This document shows positions 35,283-43,379 of a stretch of 64,000 nucleotides of DNA, piece by piece. Every line of letters starts with the position of its first letter. Within the stretch, counting starts at the first letter, position 1. The position numbers were made by a program, and so were the translations under genes. The DNA comes from Flavobacterium johnsoniae UW101 (lineage in GTDB: Bacteria > Bacteroidota > Bacteroidia > Flavobacteriales > Flavobacteriaceae). Location: the NCBI RefSeq assembly GCF_000016645.1, contig NC_009441.1:248001-312000 (forward strand), written 5' to 3'. A model generated the notes under the pieces. That model had not been told where the DNA came from. It ran no database searches and saw only the letters and a list, made by a program, of their open reading frames with translations.

Positions 35283-36095
35283 ATGAAAAAAACAGCTATT
35301 TTAATTACCGCTTTTTGTGCTTCGGCGCTTATGTACATTTCATGCACAAGCAATGATGATGTTGTAAATCAAGCCGACACAACTACTGTAAGTGCATCAT
35401 TAGTAATCGATGCGATAAACGAAATGGATATTAAAACCGCATTGTCTGCAACAAATAGTAATCCTGCGGCAAAACCATCTGAAGTTTCACCAGGAACCTG
35501 CGCAAACATTACCATACCTTCAGAAACTACATACCCAAAAGTTTTTACTGTAGATTATGGAACAGGATGTACAATTAATCAAATTACAAGAAAGGGAAAA
35601 CTAAAAATTACTCTTTCTGGTCCAGTAATTACAACCGGAAGCAAAATGACTGTCGAAAGAATAGATTATTATGTTGGTCCTTATAAAATTGAAGGAACAA
35701 TAGAATACACAAATACAACAACTGTTGCAACTGTACCACAATGGACAAGAAAAGTAACTAACGGAAAACTTACTGATAATTCTGGCCGTGTTTTTACAAG
35801 TTCAGGAACTGAGACAGTTAAACAAACTGCCGGCGTAGACACTCCTTATGTTTTAGAAGATAACGTTTACGAAATGCCGGAAGGAAACCACACTATAATT
35901 TCAGACAAAGGAACTCTGACTTTAACGGTACAGGAAACGCTGATAAAAAAATACTCTTGCGAATATATTTCTAAAGGGAAATTAAAAATTGAAGGCGGAT
36001 CATTAAATGGTGTTATAGATTACGGAAATAATGCCTGCGATGCTCAATATACTTACACGCATCAAAATGGAGCAATTTATAATTTAGGAATGTAA
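35283..36095 (+). CDS. Unrecognised lipoprotein
   Basis: A 270-residue lipoprotein (MKKTAILITAFCASALMYIS before Cys21, followed by TSNDD). The mature part is beta-rich with repeated polar strand patterns (KIEGTIEYTNTTTVATVPQW, GKLTDNSGRVF) and several cysteines: C75 region (GTCANIT), TGCTINQ, YSCEYIS and NACDAQY, which could form two disulfides. No family recognised. Surface exposure is possible from the Asp/Asn-rich residues after the lipid anchor. Confidence 0.7.
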   Translation: MKKTAILITAFCASALMYISCTSNDDVVNQADTTTVSASLVIDAINEMDIKTALSATNSNPAAKPSEVSPGTCANITIPSETTYPKVFTVDYGTGCTINQITRKGKLKITLSGPVITTGSKMTVERIDYYVGPYKIEGTIEYTNTTTVATVPQWTRKVTNGKLTDNSGRVFTSSGTETVKQTAGVDTPYVLEDNVYEMPEGNHTIISDKGTLTLTVQETLIKKYSCEYISKGKLKIEGGSLNGVIDYGNNACDAQYTYTHQNGAIYNLGM

Positions 36096-36120
36096 CTCGT
36101 TCATTTTAAAAAAAATATAC

Positions 36121-36158
36121 AAATCCCAATCTAGAAACAGATTGGGATTTTATTTTTT
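36121..36158 (+). terminator. Terminator after the lipoprotein gene
   Basis: AAATCCCAATCT and AGATTGGGATTTTATTTTTT. Confidence 0.8.
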
Positions 36159-36229
36159 AGAAAAATTAAACAGCGTCTTATTTACATTCAAACTATTTTC
36201 TTTATTTTGCACCAAAATCCAATAAACTA

Positions 36230-36994
36230 ATGAAAAAATCAATTATTGCCTTTGTTACTCTTGCAATGCTTGCATCGTGCGACAAAAAAGAATCTGCTGA
36301 TAACTTACATATTACAGGAAACATAAAAGGTTTAAAAACCGGAACTTTATATATCCAGAGAATTGTAGATACATCTCTTGTTGCCATTGATAGTATTAAA
36401 ATCGACGGAAATTCAGCTTTTGAAAGAGATATTAAATTAGAATCTCCAGAAATGCTTTACTTATTTTTAGATCGCGGTGTAACGAATTCTTTAGACAATA
36501 ATATCTTATTCTTTGCTGAGCCTGGAAATATGAATATCGAAACTAATTTGGATAATTTTATTGCAAGCGCAAAAATCACAGGTTCTAAAAACCAGGAATT
36601 ATACGAAGAATATCAAAAAATAAACACTCGTTTTAGAGATGAAAATCTTTCGATGGTTGAAGCAAAATTCAAAGCTTTAAAAAGACAAGATCAAAAAACT
36701 CTTGACAGCCTTGACGCAAAGCAGCAGTCAAACATTAAAAGAAAATATTTATATGCTACAAACTTTGCCATTAACAATAAAGATCACGAAGTAGCACCTT
36801 ATATTGCTTTAGCAGAGATTTACGACATTAACCTTAAGTTTCTTGACACGATTCAAAAATCAATGACTCCAAAAGTAGCGCAGTCACTTTACGGAAAGAA
36901 ACTGACAAAATATGTAGCTGACATCAAAAAAGAAGAACAAAAAGCTCCTGCAGCTGCTCAAACTGAAACTACAGCAGCTGAAGCACAAAAATAA
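36230..36994 (+). CDS. DUF4369 lipoprotein lacking a thioredoxin domain
   Basis: A 254-residue lipoprotein (lipobox before Cys17, MLASC). Residues 23-120 match the DUF4369 pattern (HITGNIKGLKTGTLYIQR, IDSIKIDGNSAF, then a PGNMNIETNLDNF segment). In most Bacteroidetes this domain is the N-terminal part of a periplasmic thiol-disulfide oxidoreductase with an AhpC/TSA domain; here the rest is helical and ends in an Ala/Glu/Thr tail with no CxxC. It may be a stand-alone binding or chaperone domain. Confidence 0.8.
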   Translation: MKKSIIAFVTLAMLASCDKKESADNLHITGNIKGLKTGTLYIQRIVDTSLVAIDSIKIDGNSAFERDIKLESPEMLYLFLDRGVTNSLDNNILFFAEPGNMNIETNLDNFIASAKITGSKNQELYEEYQKINTRFRDENLSMVEAKFKALKRQDQKTLDSLDAKQQSNIKRKYLYATNFAINNKDHEVAPYIALAEIYDINLKFLDTIQKSMTPKVAQSLYGKKLTKYVADIKKEEQKAPAAAQTETTAAEAQK

Positions 36995-37011
36995 TTTTCG
37001 TTTAAAAGCAT

Positions 37012-37046
37012 AAAAAAAGCCCTGAATTTCTCAGGGCTTTTTTTTT
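37012..37046 (+). terminator. Terminator of the DUF4369 gene
   Basis: AAAAAAAGCCCTGA and TCAGGGCTTTTTTTTT. Confidence 0.9.
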
Positions 37047-37207
37047 AAGCCTTAAATCAACAAATTTCTACCCGAAGACTAAGAATATCGTTATTAATAA
37101 TTTGAAGCATTAAAAAACAGCTATATCACCAAAATAAAACTACTTATACCTGTTTTTTTAATAGTAGCAAACACAAACCTGAAAATTGGGATTTCATTTT
37201 TGGGCAT

Positions 37208-37240
37208 AAAAAAAACCACCACATTTCTGTGATGGTTTTT
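37208..37240 (-). terminator. Terminator of tRNA-Thr copy 1
   Basis: AAAACCATCACAG and TGTGGTGGTTTTTTTT on the minus strand, directly after the tRNA 3' end. The same hairpin follows copy 2. Confidence 0.85.
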
Positions 37241-37241
37241 G

Positions 37242-37315
37242 AGCCGATAGAGGGACTCGAACCCACGACCTGCTGATTACAAATCAGCTGCTCTAGCCAG
37301 CTGAGCTACATCGGC
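37242..37315 (-). tRNA. tRNA-Thr (anticodon TGT), copy 1
   Basis: 74 bases. The acceptor stem GCCGATG pairs with TATCGGC (one G-T), the anticodon arm is GCTGA-TTTGTAA-TCAGC giving TGT, and the T arm has GGTTCGAGTCC. No encoded CCA. It has its own promoter (37330-37360) and terminator, and is identical to copy 2. Confidence 0.97.
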
Positions 37316-37329
37316 CTATTTTGCGAGTG

Positions 37330-37360
37330 CAAAGATATAAATGTTTTTTAATATTCCAAA
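37330..37360 (-). promoter_or_regulatory. Promoter of tRNA-Thr copy 1
   Basis: On the minus strand TTTG, exactly 19 bases, TATCTTTG, an ideal Bacteroidetes housekeeping promoter, 14 bases before the tRNA. Confidence 0.85.
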
Positions 37361-37387
37361 AAAAAATTCACACCTCTCTCTATAATT

Positions 37388-37417
37388 AAAAAAACCACCA
37401 CATTTCTGTGATGGTTT
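37388..37417 (-). terminator. Terminator of tRNA-Thr copy 2
   Basis: Same CCATCACAG / TGTGGTGG stem with T-tract as at 37208-37240; it separates the two tRNA genes. Confidence 0.85.
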
Positions 37418-37423
37418 CCGTTG

Positions 37424-37497
37424 AGCCGATAGAGGGACTCGAACCCACGACCTGCTGATTACAAATCAGCTGCTCTAGCCAGCTGAGCTACATCGGC
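37424..37497 (-). tRNA. tRNA-Thr (anticodon TGT), copy 2
   Basis: 74 bases, identical in sequence to copy 1 (37242-37315). Copies are 182 bases apart start to start, and the repeated unit includes the terminator but not the promoter body, which differs between them. Confidence 0.97.
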
Positions 37498-37510
37498 GTC
37501 ATTACGGGTG

Positions 37511-37541
37511 CAAATATAAAGCGGTTTTTCAATTTCCCAAA
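37511..37541 (-). promoter_or_regulatory. Promoter of tRNA-Thr copy 2
   Basis: TTTG, exactly 19 bases, TATATTTG on the minus strand, 13 bases before the tRNA. Confidence 0.85.
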
Positions 37542-37573
37542 ATAAATTTGCACTTTTTTACACTTTTTTTTGC

Positions 37574-37840
37574 TTAAAGCGCGTTGATTTTTTCAATCAA
37601 TTGATTAGCAGTTTGTTCTAATTCAACATTGATTTGTTTGAAATGTGCTTTTTTATTTTCAACGTTCTTAGCGTTCACTTTTGTAATTAAAGTATCAAAT
37701 GCAGCAATAGCTTCATCGATCAAAGCATTCGTTTCTGGAGTAGGATTTCCTGTTGTAGACATCTCAAACAAGTAAACTGCCTCAATAATATCTCCTAATA
37801 CAAAATTGATGTCTTTCTTTAAATTTTTAACGTTTGCCAT
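37574..37840 (-). CDS. Small conserved helical protein, function unknown
   Basis: An 88-residue, nearly all-helical acidic protein (MANVKNLKKDINFVLGDIIE, ending ANQLIEKINAL). It looks like a small cytoplasmic helix-bundle. Its family is not one I can name. The frame opens 10 codons earlier at 37870, but MANVKNLKKD is the more natural start. It lies between the tRNA genes and manA, on the same strand as both. Confidence 0.7.
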   Translation of the reverse strand: MANVKNLKKDINFVLGDIIEAVYLFEMSTTGNPTPETNALIDEAIAAFDTLITKVNAKNVENKKAHFKQINVELEQTANQLIEKINAL

Positions 37841-37897
37841 TTTTATTATAATTTTAATTTGCGTCTGCAAAAGTACAGATTATCTTTAGAATAAGTG

Positions 37898-38866
37898 TTA
37901 AGAAATGTAAATTTCTAAAATTGAAGCTTTTCCGCTCAAAACAAATGCATTTATCGCAGCTGGAACCAAAACAGTATCTCCTTTAATGTAAGTGTGTTTG
38001 AACCCGTCATATTCAATTTCAAAACTTCCTTCAATACACATATAAACGGTAAATGTTTCTCCAGATTTAGAAACCTGTACTTTATCTTCTAACGGAATAA
38101 AATTTGTAGTGAAATAAGGACAATCTACAACTGTATTTGAAGTATTGGCTTTTGAATCGTATTTCTTCTGCGTATCGACTTTATTGTAGTTTATAGCATC
38201 AAGTGCTAAATCTACGTGTAATTCTCTTTTATTCCCCTGTGCATCTACACGATCAAAATCATATAAACGATACGTAATATCAGATGTCTGCTGAATTTCG
38301 GCAACTACTAAACCTGCACCAATTGCATGAACGGTTCCGGTTTCTAAAAAGAAAACGTCTCCTGCTTTTGCTTTTACGTCATCGAGAATAGAAACTAAGG
38401 TATTATCGTGCAAATGTTTTAAATATTCTTCTTTACTCGAATTTTCTTTAAAACCTACAATAATTCTAGAATCAGCATCGGCCTGCATAACATACCACAT
38501 TTCAGTTTTTCCAAATGAATTGTGACGTTCTTTTGCCAGTTTATCGTTTGGATGCACCTGGATCGAAAGATCTTCGCGTGCATCTAAATATTTAAAAAGT
38601 AAAGGAAACTGTTTTCCAAAACGCTCGTAAACTCTTGTTCCAAGAATTTCGTCTGGCGTTTCATTAATCAAATCCATTAATGATTTTCCTTTTAATTCTC
38701 CGTTAGCGACGGTGCTTACATCTCCTTCTACAGTAGACAATTCCCAGCTTTCACCGGTAATTTTAGAAGTAATCGGTTTGTTTAATACTGTTTTTAATTT
38801 CTCACCTCCCCAGATTCTTTCTTTCAGGATTGGTTCAAATTGCAATGGGTACAAGTTTGGTTTCAT
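37898..38866 (-). CDS. manA: Mannose-6-phosphate isomerase, class I
   Basis: A 322-residue cupin enzyme interconverting fructose-6-P and mannose-6-P, which feeds GDP-mannose and surface sugar synthesis. Zinc-site motifs are SIQVHPNDKLAKERH, GKTEMWYVM and FFLETGTVHAIGAGLVVAEIQ in the first cupin. The second C-terminal cupin is small. The residue set is complete. Last gene of an apparent idi-queD-bcp-manA run; the gap to bcp is 63 bases. Confidence 0.93.
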   Translation of the reverse strand: MKPNLYPLQFEPILKERIWGGEKLKTVLNKPITSKITGESWELSTVEGDVSTVANGELKGKSLMDLINETPDEILGTRVYERFGKQFPLLFKYLDAREDLSIQVHPNDKLAKERHNSFGKTEMWYVMQADADSRIIVGFKENSSKEEYLKHLHDNTLVSILDDVKAKAGDVFFLETGTVHAIGAGLVVAEIQQTSDITYRLYDFDRVDAQGNKRELHVDLALDAINYNKVDTQKKYDSKANTSNTVVDCPYFTTNFIPLEDKVQVSKSGETFTVYMCIEGSFEIEYDGFKHTYIKGDTVLVPAAINAFVLSGKASILEIYIS

Positions 38867-38929
38867 GTTCTAATTTTAAGGGCTAATATCTATATTAATT
38901 AAACAACGATCTAATACTATTTTTTAAAT

Positions 38930-39388
38930 CTACAATACTAATTCTTTTATAATCTCCAGTGCTTTCGGAATATGTTTTGCAGCATTCATGCTGTCAAAAA
39001 TATAAATCACTACTCCGTTTCTGTCAATAATAAAAGTTACTCTTCCTGGTATAAGTCCAAACAAATTGTTTTTAACACCAAAAAGATGTCTTAATCGTTT
39101 GTCTTCATCAGAAAGTAAAATAAACGGCAGCTGATGTTTGTTGGCAAATTTATGGTGCGATTTTACACTATCGGCACTTATTCCAATTACCTCAGCCCCT
39201 AAATCTTTAAAATCTTCGTATTGATCCCTAAAACTGCAGGCTTCTGTAGTACAGCCAGGCGTATTATCTTTAGGGTAAAAATAAATCACTAAGGGCTTTC
39301 GTCCTAACACATTTTTGCTTTCAAAAACTTCTCCGTGACTATCTTTGGCAGTAAAATTCGGAACTATATCTCCTATTTTCAATGACAT
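38930..39388 (-). CDS. bcp: Thioredoxin-dependent thiol peroxidase (BCP-type peroxiredoxin)
   Basis: A 152-residue peroxiredoxin with FYPKDNTPGCTTEACSFRD: peroxidatic Cys46 and resolving Cys51, the atypical 2-Cys BCP arrangement. It reduces hydroperoxides in the cytoplasm using thioredoxin. It is 3 bases after queD, so co-transcribed. Confidence 0.95.
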   Translation of the reverse strand: MSLKIGDIVPNFTAKDSHGEVFESKNVLGRKPLVIYFYPKDNTPGCTTEACSFRDQYEDFKDLGAEVIGISADSVKSHHKFANKHQLPFILLSDEDKRLRHLFGVKNNLFGLIPGRVTFIIDRNGVVIYIFDSMNAAKHIPKALEIIKELVL

Positions 39389-39391
39389 TTA

Positions 39392-39802
39392 TTATTCTCC
39401 TTTATAAGTTACAAAATTGCGGTCTGTTTCATAAAGCACGACTTCTAAATCAAAATCGGGCTGAATTCTTTTTCTAATTTTATTCCATATCACAACGGCA
39501 ATATTTTCTGCAGTTGGATTCAAATCCTGAAATTCCGGAACGTCCAGATTCAGGTTTTTGTGATCAAACGGAATTTCTACTTCTTCCAGTATAATATCCG
39601 CTAATACTTTCACATCTAAAACAAAACCAGTTTCCGGGTCAATTTTTCCTGTAACACTTACTGTTAAACCATAATTATGACCATGAAAATTGGGATTGTT
39701 GCATTTTCCAAAAACGGCATTGTTTTTTTCTAATGACCAGTCCTTCCTATGCAGTCGATGTGCAGCATTAAAATGCGCTTTTCTTGATATGGTTACTCTC
39801 AT
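39392..39802 (-). CDS. queD: 6-carboxytetrahydropterin synthase (QueD)
   Basis: A 136-residue PTPS-family enzyme that makes 6-carboxy-tetrahydropterin, an early step to queuosine. Zinc ligands are in FNAAHRLH and FHGHNYGL, the catalytic Cys is in GKCNNPNFHG and the Asp/His pair in IPFDHKNLN. It sits in an operon with idi (21 bases upstream) and bcp (3 bases downstream). No other queuosine gene is visible here. Confidence 0.93.
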   Translation of the reverse strand: MRVTISRKAHFNAAHRLHRKDWSLEKNNAVFGKCNNPNFHGHNYGLTVSVTGKIDPETGFVLDVKVLADIILEEVEIPFDHKNLNLDVPEFQDLNPTAENIAVVIWNKIRKRIQPDFDLEVVLYETDRNFVTYKGE

Positions 39803-39823
39803 TTAGGTCTTTGGTTGGTTTGG

Positions 39824-40351
39824 TTATAATTTATGGTCTTCCAGATAATGATCAAATTCGTCAAAAATTATCTTAAACCATACGGTATAAATTTCGGGCT
39901 GTTTTTCAATATCTGCTTTAACATCTTCAATACTCATCCATTTCCAGTCTTCTACCTCATCAGGGTTTATGTTTGGTTCTTCATTATAGTAACCAATCAT
40001 AACATGATCCAGCTCATGCTCTGTTAAACCGTTATCAAAAGGCGCTTTATATATAAAATGAAACAACTCTTTTAATTCGGCTTTAAAACCCATTTCCTCA
40101 AACAATCTTCGGCTTCCTGCTTCAATATTTGTTTCGCCTTCTCTTTGATGACTGCAGCAAGTGTTTGTCCAAAGCAAAGGAGAATGGTATTTATGATGTG
40201 CTCGCTGCTGCAGCATAACTTCGTTTTTACTATTCAAAATAAAAACCGAAAAGGCACGATGCAAAAGCGCTTTTTCATGTGCTTCTAATTTTGGCATTAA
40301 GCCAATCTGTTCATCGTTTTGATTAACTAGTATTACGTTTTCTTCTGTCAT
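39824..40351 (-). CDS. idi: Isopentenyl-diphosphate delta-isomerase, type I
   Basis: A 175-residue Nudix-fold enzyme that interconverts IPP and DMAPP. Motifs: TNTCCSHQREGE with the catalytic Cys and metal-binding His, and the Nudix-like GSRRLFEEMG. A second catalytic Glu is in the region HELDHVMIGYYNEEP. Normal length. It heads the idi-queD-bcp-manA run. Isoprenoid supply for carotenoids, menaquinone or lipid carriers. Confidence 0.95.
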   Translation of the reverse strand: MTEENVILVNQNDEQIGLMPKLEAHEKALLHRAFSVFILNSKNEVMLQQRAHHKYHSPLLWTNTCCSHQREGETNIEAGSRRLFEEMGFKAELKELFHFIYKAPFDNGLTEHELDHVMIGYYNEEPNINPDEVEDWKWMSIEDVKADIEKQPEIYTVWFKIIFDEFDHYLEDHKL

Positions 40352-40645
40352 AAGGCTTCTTAAGCAAACAAAAATACGAAAAAAGAAATGGCTTAAAAAT
40401 GCTAATTAAGATTGTCAAAAGTTCAACTCCAGACTGAATTTCTATTTTTCTGATTTACAGTATTATAATTTATGCTAAAAATTAAAAGCTGTTAAAATTA
40501 AGACATAAAAACTACACTGCATTATTTTACGTAACTAATAAAAAGTTAAAACACACTTAAAAAAATCTCAATAATAAGAAACACTGTAATTTGAAGCTAA
40601 ATCTCGACGTATCTTTGAAATACAGATAAATACATCCAAAAATTT

Positions 40646-41200
40646 ATGAAATCTAAAAACCTAATTTTCAGCCTTTGCTTTTTGATTCCGCTATTTGTTT
40701 TTCAGGCTTGCGGACAAAACACAAAAAAACAACCTGCAAAAACAGCCGTTATGGAAAATAAAATCAGTAAACCCGGAAATCCTTATTATTCAAATACAGA
40801 TACAACAAAACTCAATGTAAGCAACGCCGAATGGAAAAAAGTCCTTCCCGAAGATGTGTATGCCGTAATGCGTGAGGCCGATACCGAAAGACCTTTTACC
40901 GGAAAATATTGGAATACTGATGAAAAAGGAACCTATTATTGTGCTTCATGCGGTAACTTGCTTTTTAGATCGACAGCTAAATTTTCCAGCAGCTGCGGAT
41001 GGCCGAGTTTCTTTGAACAGGAAAACAAAAAAAGCATTGTTTTTAAAGACGATAATTCACTTGGAATGGAAAGAACAGAAGCGCTTTGCGGACGTTGCGG
41101 TGGACATTTAGGCCATATATTCGACGATGGTCCGGAACCAACCGGAAAACGTTACTGCATGAATTCGATTGCTCTTGATTTTGTTCCGGATACTAAATAA
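40646..41200 (+). CDS. msrB: Methionine-R-sulfoxide reductase MsrB, exported lipoprotein form
   Basis: A 184-residue protein. The first 22 residues are a lipoprotein-type signal (LFVFQAC). Zinc-binding pairs are CASCGNLLF and CGRCGGHLGH, and the catalytic Cys171 is in KRYCMNSIALDF. It reduces the R-sulfoxide of methionine, here probably in the periplasm. The frame meets the msrA gene with 7 bases between. TATCTTTG lies at 40610-40617 before the start. Confidence 0.94.
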   Translation: MKSKNLIFSLCFLIPLFVFQACGQNTKKQPAKTAVMENKISKPGNPYYSNTDTTKLNVSNAEWKKVLPEDVYAVMREADTERPFTGKYWNTDEKGTYYCASCGNLLFRSTAKFSSSCGWPSFFEQENKKSIVFKDDNSLGMERTEALCGRCGGHLGHIFDDGPEPTGKRYCMNSIALDFVPDTK

Positions 41201-41207
41201 TCTACAA

Positions 41208-41813
41208 ATGAAAAATATATTTTTAATATGTCTTTTAGCATTTTCGCTGAATGGCATTTCGCAAAATAAAAAGGCGAATTTAGAAACCATTACACTAGGC
41301 GGAGGCTGTTACTGGTGCGTTGAAGCTGTTTATGAAAATCTGGACGGAGTAAAATCTGTTGTTTCAGGATTTTCAGGAGGAAAAACCGCAAATCCTTCTT
41401 ACGAAGAAGTCTGCACTGGAACAACTGGTCATGCCGAAGTAGTTCAAATAACATACGACAAAAACATAACTGATATTAATGAAATCTTCAAAGTCTTTTT
41501 TACGGTTCACGATCCCACAACTTTAAATCGTCAGGGAGCTGATGTTGGAACACAATACCGTTCTGTTATTTTCTACAAAAATGACGAACAAAAAAAAGCT
41601 GCTGAAAGTATTATTGCTGAATTGAACAAAGCAAAAGTGTACAACAACCCAATTGTAACAAAAGTAGAGCCTTTTAAAGTTTTTTACAAAGCCGAAGATT
41701 ACCATCAAAATTATTATGCAAACAATAAAAACCAGCCGTATTGCAAAATGGTAATTCAGCCCAAACTAGAAAAGTTTGAAAAAGTTTTTAAAGACAAACT
41801 CAAAAAGAAATAA
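41208..41813 (+). CDS. msrA: Peptide-methionine (S)-S-oxide reductase MsrA, exported
   Basis: A 201-residue enzyme with a signal peptide (MKNIFLICLLAFSLNGISQ) and the active-site GGGCYWCVEAVY (Cys34 catalytic), GFSGG, and GHAEVVQITYD. It reduces the S-sulfoxide form. Together with MsrB upstream this covers both stereoisomers outside the cytoplasm. The frame could open at 41169, but that start would lack a signal and overlap msrB; 41208 is chosen. Confidence 0.94.
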   Translation: MKNIFLICLLAFSLNGISQNKKANLETITLGGGCYWCVEAVYENLDGVKSVVSGFSGGKTANPSYEEVCTGTTGHAEVVQITYDKNITDINEIFKVFFTVHDPTTLNRQGADVGTQYRSVIFYKNDEQKKAAESIIAELNKAKVYNNPIVTKVEPFKVFYKAEDYHQNYYANNKNQPYCKMVIQPKLEKFEKVFKDKLKKK

Positions 41814-41835
41814 AGAATATTAACCTATATTATAA

Positions 41836-41869
41836 AGACTGTCTTTTCGGAGACAGTCTCTTTTTTTTT
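41836..41869 (+). terminator. msrBA terminator
   Basis: AGACTGTC, loop, GACAGTCT followed by TTTTTTTTT. Confidence 0.85.
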
Positions 41870-41870
41870 A

Positions 41871-42034
41871 AGCTTCGGAGAAGCGAAATATTTATAGCAA
41901 AGAATAAATGTATACAACATAAAGCTCCGGAGGAGCGGCATATAATTAGATTATAAAAAACATGTCGCTCCTCCGGAGCTTTTTTATTTGCCTTATCGAA
42001 ATTCTATAAATATTTTACCCCGCTGGGGCTTGCT
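41871..42034. repeat. GC-rich palindromic element, tandem copy 1
   Basis: About 164 bases made of three GC modules joined by AT spacers: AGCTTCGGAGAAGCGAAATA, then GCTCCGGAGGAGCGGCATAT facing TGTCGCTCCTCCGGAGC, then ATTTTACCCCGCTGGGGCTT. The long inverted modules can fold into one stem. Almost identical to the copy starting 236 bases later. Confidence 0.8.
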
Positions 42035-42106
42035 AATAGAACAATTCTATAAATATTTCGATTATCCTAAAAAGATATCCTTTTGAGAGCGCCTATATCT
42101 TTAGCA

Positions 42107-42269
42107 AGCTTCGGAGAAGCGAAATATTTATAGCAAAGAATAAATGTATATAACATAAAGCTCCGGAGGAGCGGCATATAATTAGATTATAAAAAACATG
42201 TCGCTCCTCCAGAGCTTTTTTATTTGTCTTATGAAATTCTATAAATATTTTACCCCGCTGGGGTTTGCT
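42107..42269. repeat. GC-rich palindromic element, tandem copy 2
   Basis: Differs from copy 1 at about six positions (for example CTCCAGAGC for CTCCGGAGC). The spacer between them (42035-42106) contains a decayed fragment of the same family. Beyond the element, 42270-42444 has no gene; it must hold the promoter of the AhpD-like gene, but I see no TAnnTTTG box there. Confidence 0.8.
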
Positions 42270-42444
42270 GACAAGATAATTTTATAAACTCTTCGATTTA
42301 ATCATTCTTTTTTTTGCTTACTAACCCCTTATAAATATCGGCTTCTCCTCTTAATTGAAAAATAATTTCACTTTTTTTATCTTTTTTGTCCAATCCTGAA
42401 AGTTCGATTGTTATTAAGGTATAAACAATTAAAAAATATACATT

Positions 42445-42897
42445 ATGGAAACTAGACTTAATTTATTCGAACAAGGTCAAAAAGCAGTTAGTACATTATT
42501 TGGAATAAGCGGTTACTTAAAAAAAGCAACAATCGAATCATCTCTTATGGAATTAATCAATTTTAGAATCTCTCAAATCAACAACTGCGGTTATTGTTTA
42601 GACATGCATTCAAAAGAAGCTTTAGCCGCTGGAGAAACAACACAGCGTTTATTTGGATTAAGCGTTTGGAGAGAAGCCCCTTATTACACAAAAAGAGAAA
42701 GAGTTGCTCTTGCTTTGGCAGAAGCCGTGAATGCTTGTGATGTTCCAGACGAAATCTACGAAATCGCAAAAGCTGAATTTACAGAACAAGAATTAATCGA
42801 TCTTACACTTGCTGTTGCTGCAATTAATGCTTGGAATCGCCTAAACATTACCTTTGTTAATACACCAGGAACTTACAGAGTGGGACAATTCGGGTAA
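42445..42897 (+). CDS. Carboxymuconolactone decarboxylase/AhpD-like protein
   Basis: A 150-residue protein of the AhpD-like fold. CxxC is in NNCGYCLDMHSKEA (Cys48, Cys51, His55), the redox/proton relay of peroxidase-partner relatives. Likely a thiol-disulfide protein or detoxification enzyme. It opens a cassette with the DGPF/YciI protein and an ECF sigma factor downstream, all plus strand (81-base gap to the next gene). Confidence 0.9.
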   Translation: METRLNLFEQGQKAVSTLFGISGYLKKATIESSLMELINFRISQINNCGYCLDMHSKEALAAGETTQRLFGLSVWREAPYYTKRERVALALAEAVNACDVPDEIYEIAKAEFTEQELIDLTLAVAAINAWNRLNITFVNTPGTYRVGQFG

Positions 42898-42978
42898 ACC
42901 TTAATTGATTTTTATTTTCTAAAAACAATTAACTTTATACGACTTAAAACAGATTATTCAATTATAAAACATAAAAAA

Positions 42979-43317
42979 ATGAATGAGTTTTTATTGATTT
43001 TCAGAAGAGATTTTAAAACAAAAGAAACACAGCCGTCTCCAGAAGAATTGCAGCAGCATTTACAGCAATGGCAAAACTGGTTTGGAAGTCTTGCTGCTCA
43101 AGATAAATTAGCAAGACCTTTACAACGCTGGGACGGACAAGGAAAACTTGTAAATTCAAATAAAGGAATTACCGACGGGCCTTTTGTTGAAATCAAAGAA
43201 TCGATTGGAGGTTTAATAATCATAAAAGCTAAAGATTATGATGAAGCTACAGAAATTGCGCAGGGATGCCCGGTGTTGAATTTTGGCGGAAATGTCGAAA
43301 TTAGAATGGCGGTTTAG
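42979..43317 (+). CDS. YciI-family (DGPF domain) protein
   Basis: A 112-residue protein of the YCII/DGPF family. The namesake DGPF lies at 66-69 (ITDGPFVEIKESIGG), and the segment GQGKLVNSNKG precedes it. DGPF proteins are nearly always encoded beside ECF42 sigma factors, as here; their biochemical function is not settled. A hairpin (43337-43372) separates it from the sigma gene. Confidence 0.92.
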   Translation: MNEFLLIFRRDFKTKETQPSPEELQQHLQQWQNWFGSLAAQDKLARPLQRWDGQGKLVNSNKGITDGPFVEIKESIGGLIIIKAKDYDEATEIAQGCPVLNFGGNVEIRMAV

Positions 43318-43336
43318 ATCTTGAACTAACTTATAT

Positions 43337-43372
43337 AAAAATGCCTTTGTATCTTTACTTAGGCATTTTTCC
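43337..43372 (+). terminator. Hairpin between the YciI and sigma genes
   Basis: AAAAATGCCT and AGGCATTTTT with a 14-base loop containing TATCTTTA. It ends about 8 bases before the sigma ATG, so it could limit read-through or expose a start site. Confidence 0.6.
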
Positions 43373-43379
43373 TTAAAAT

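Noticed and set aside
41871..42269. Possible CRISPR array
   Set aside because: There are only two long tandem copies with internal hairpins and no short regular repeats or spacers.
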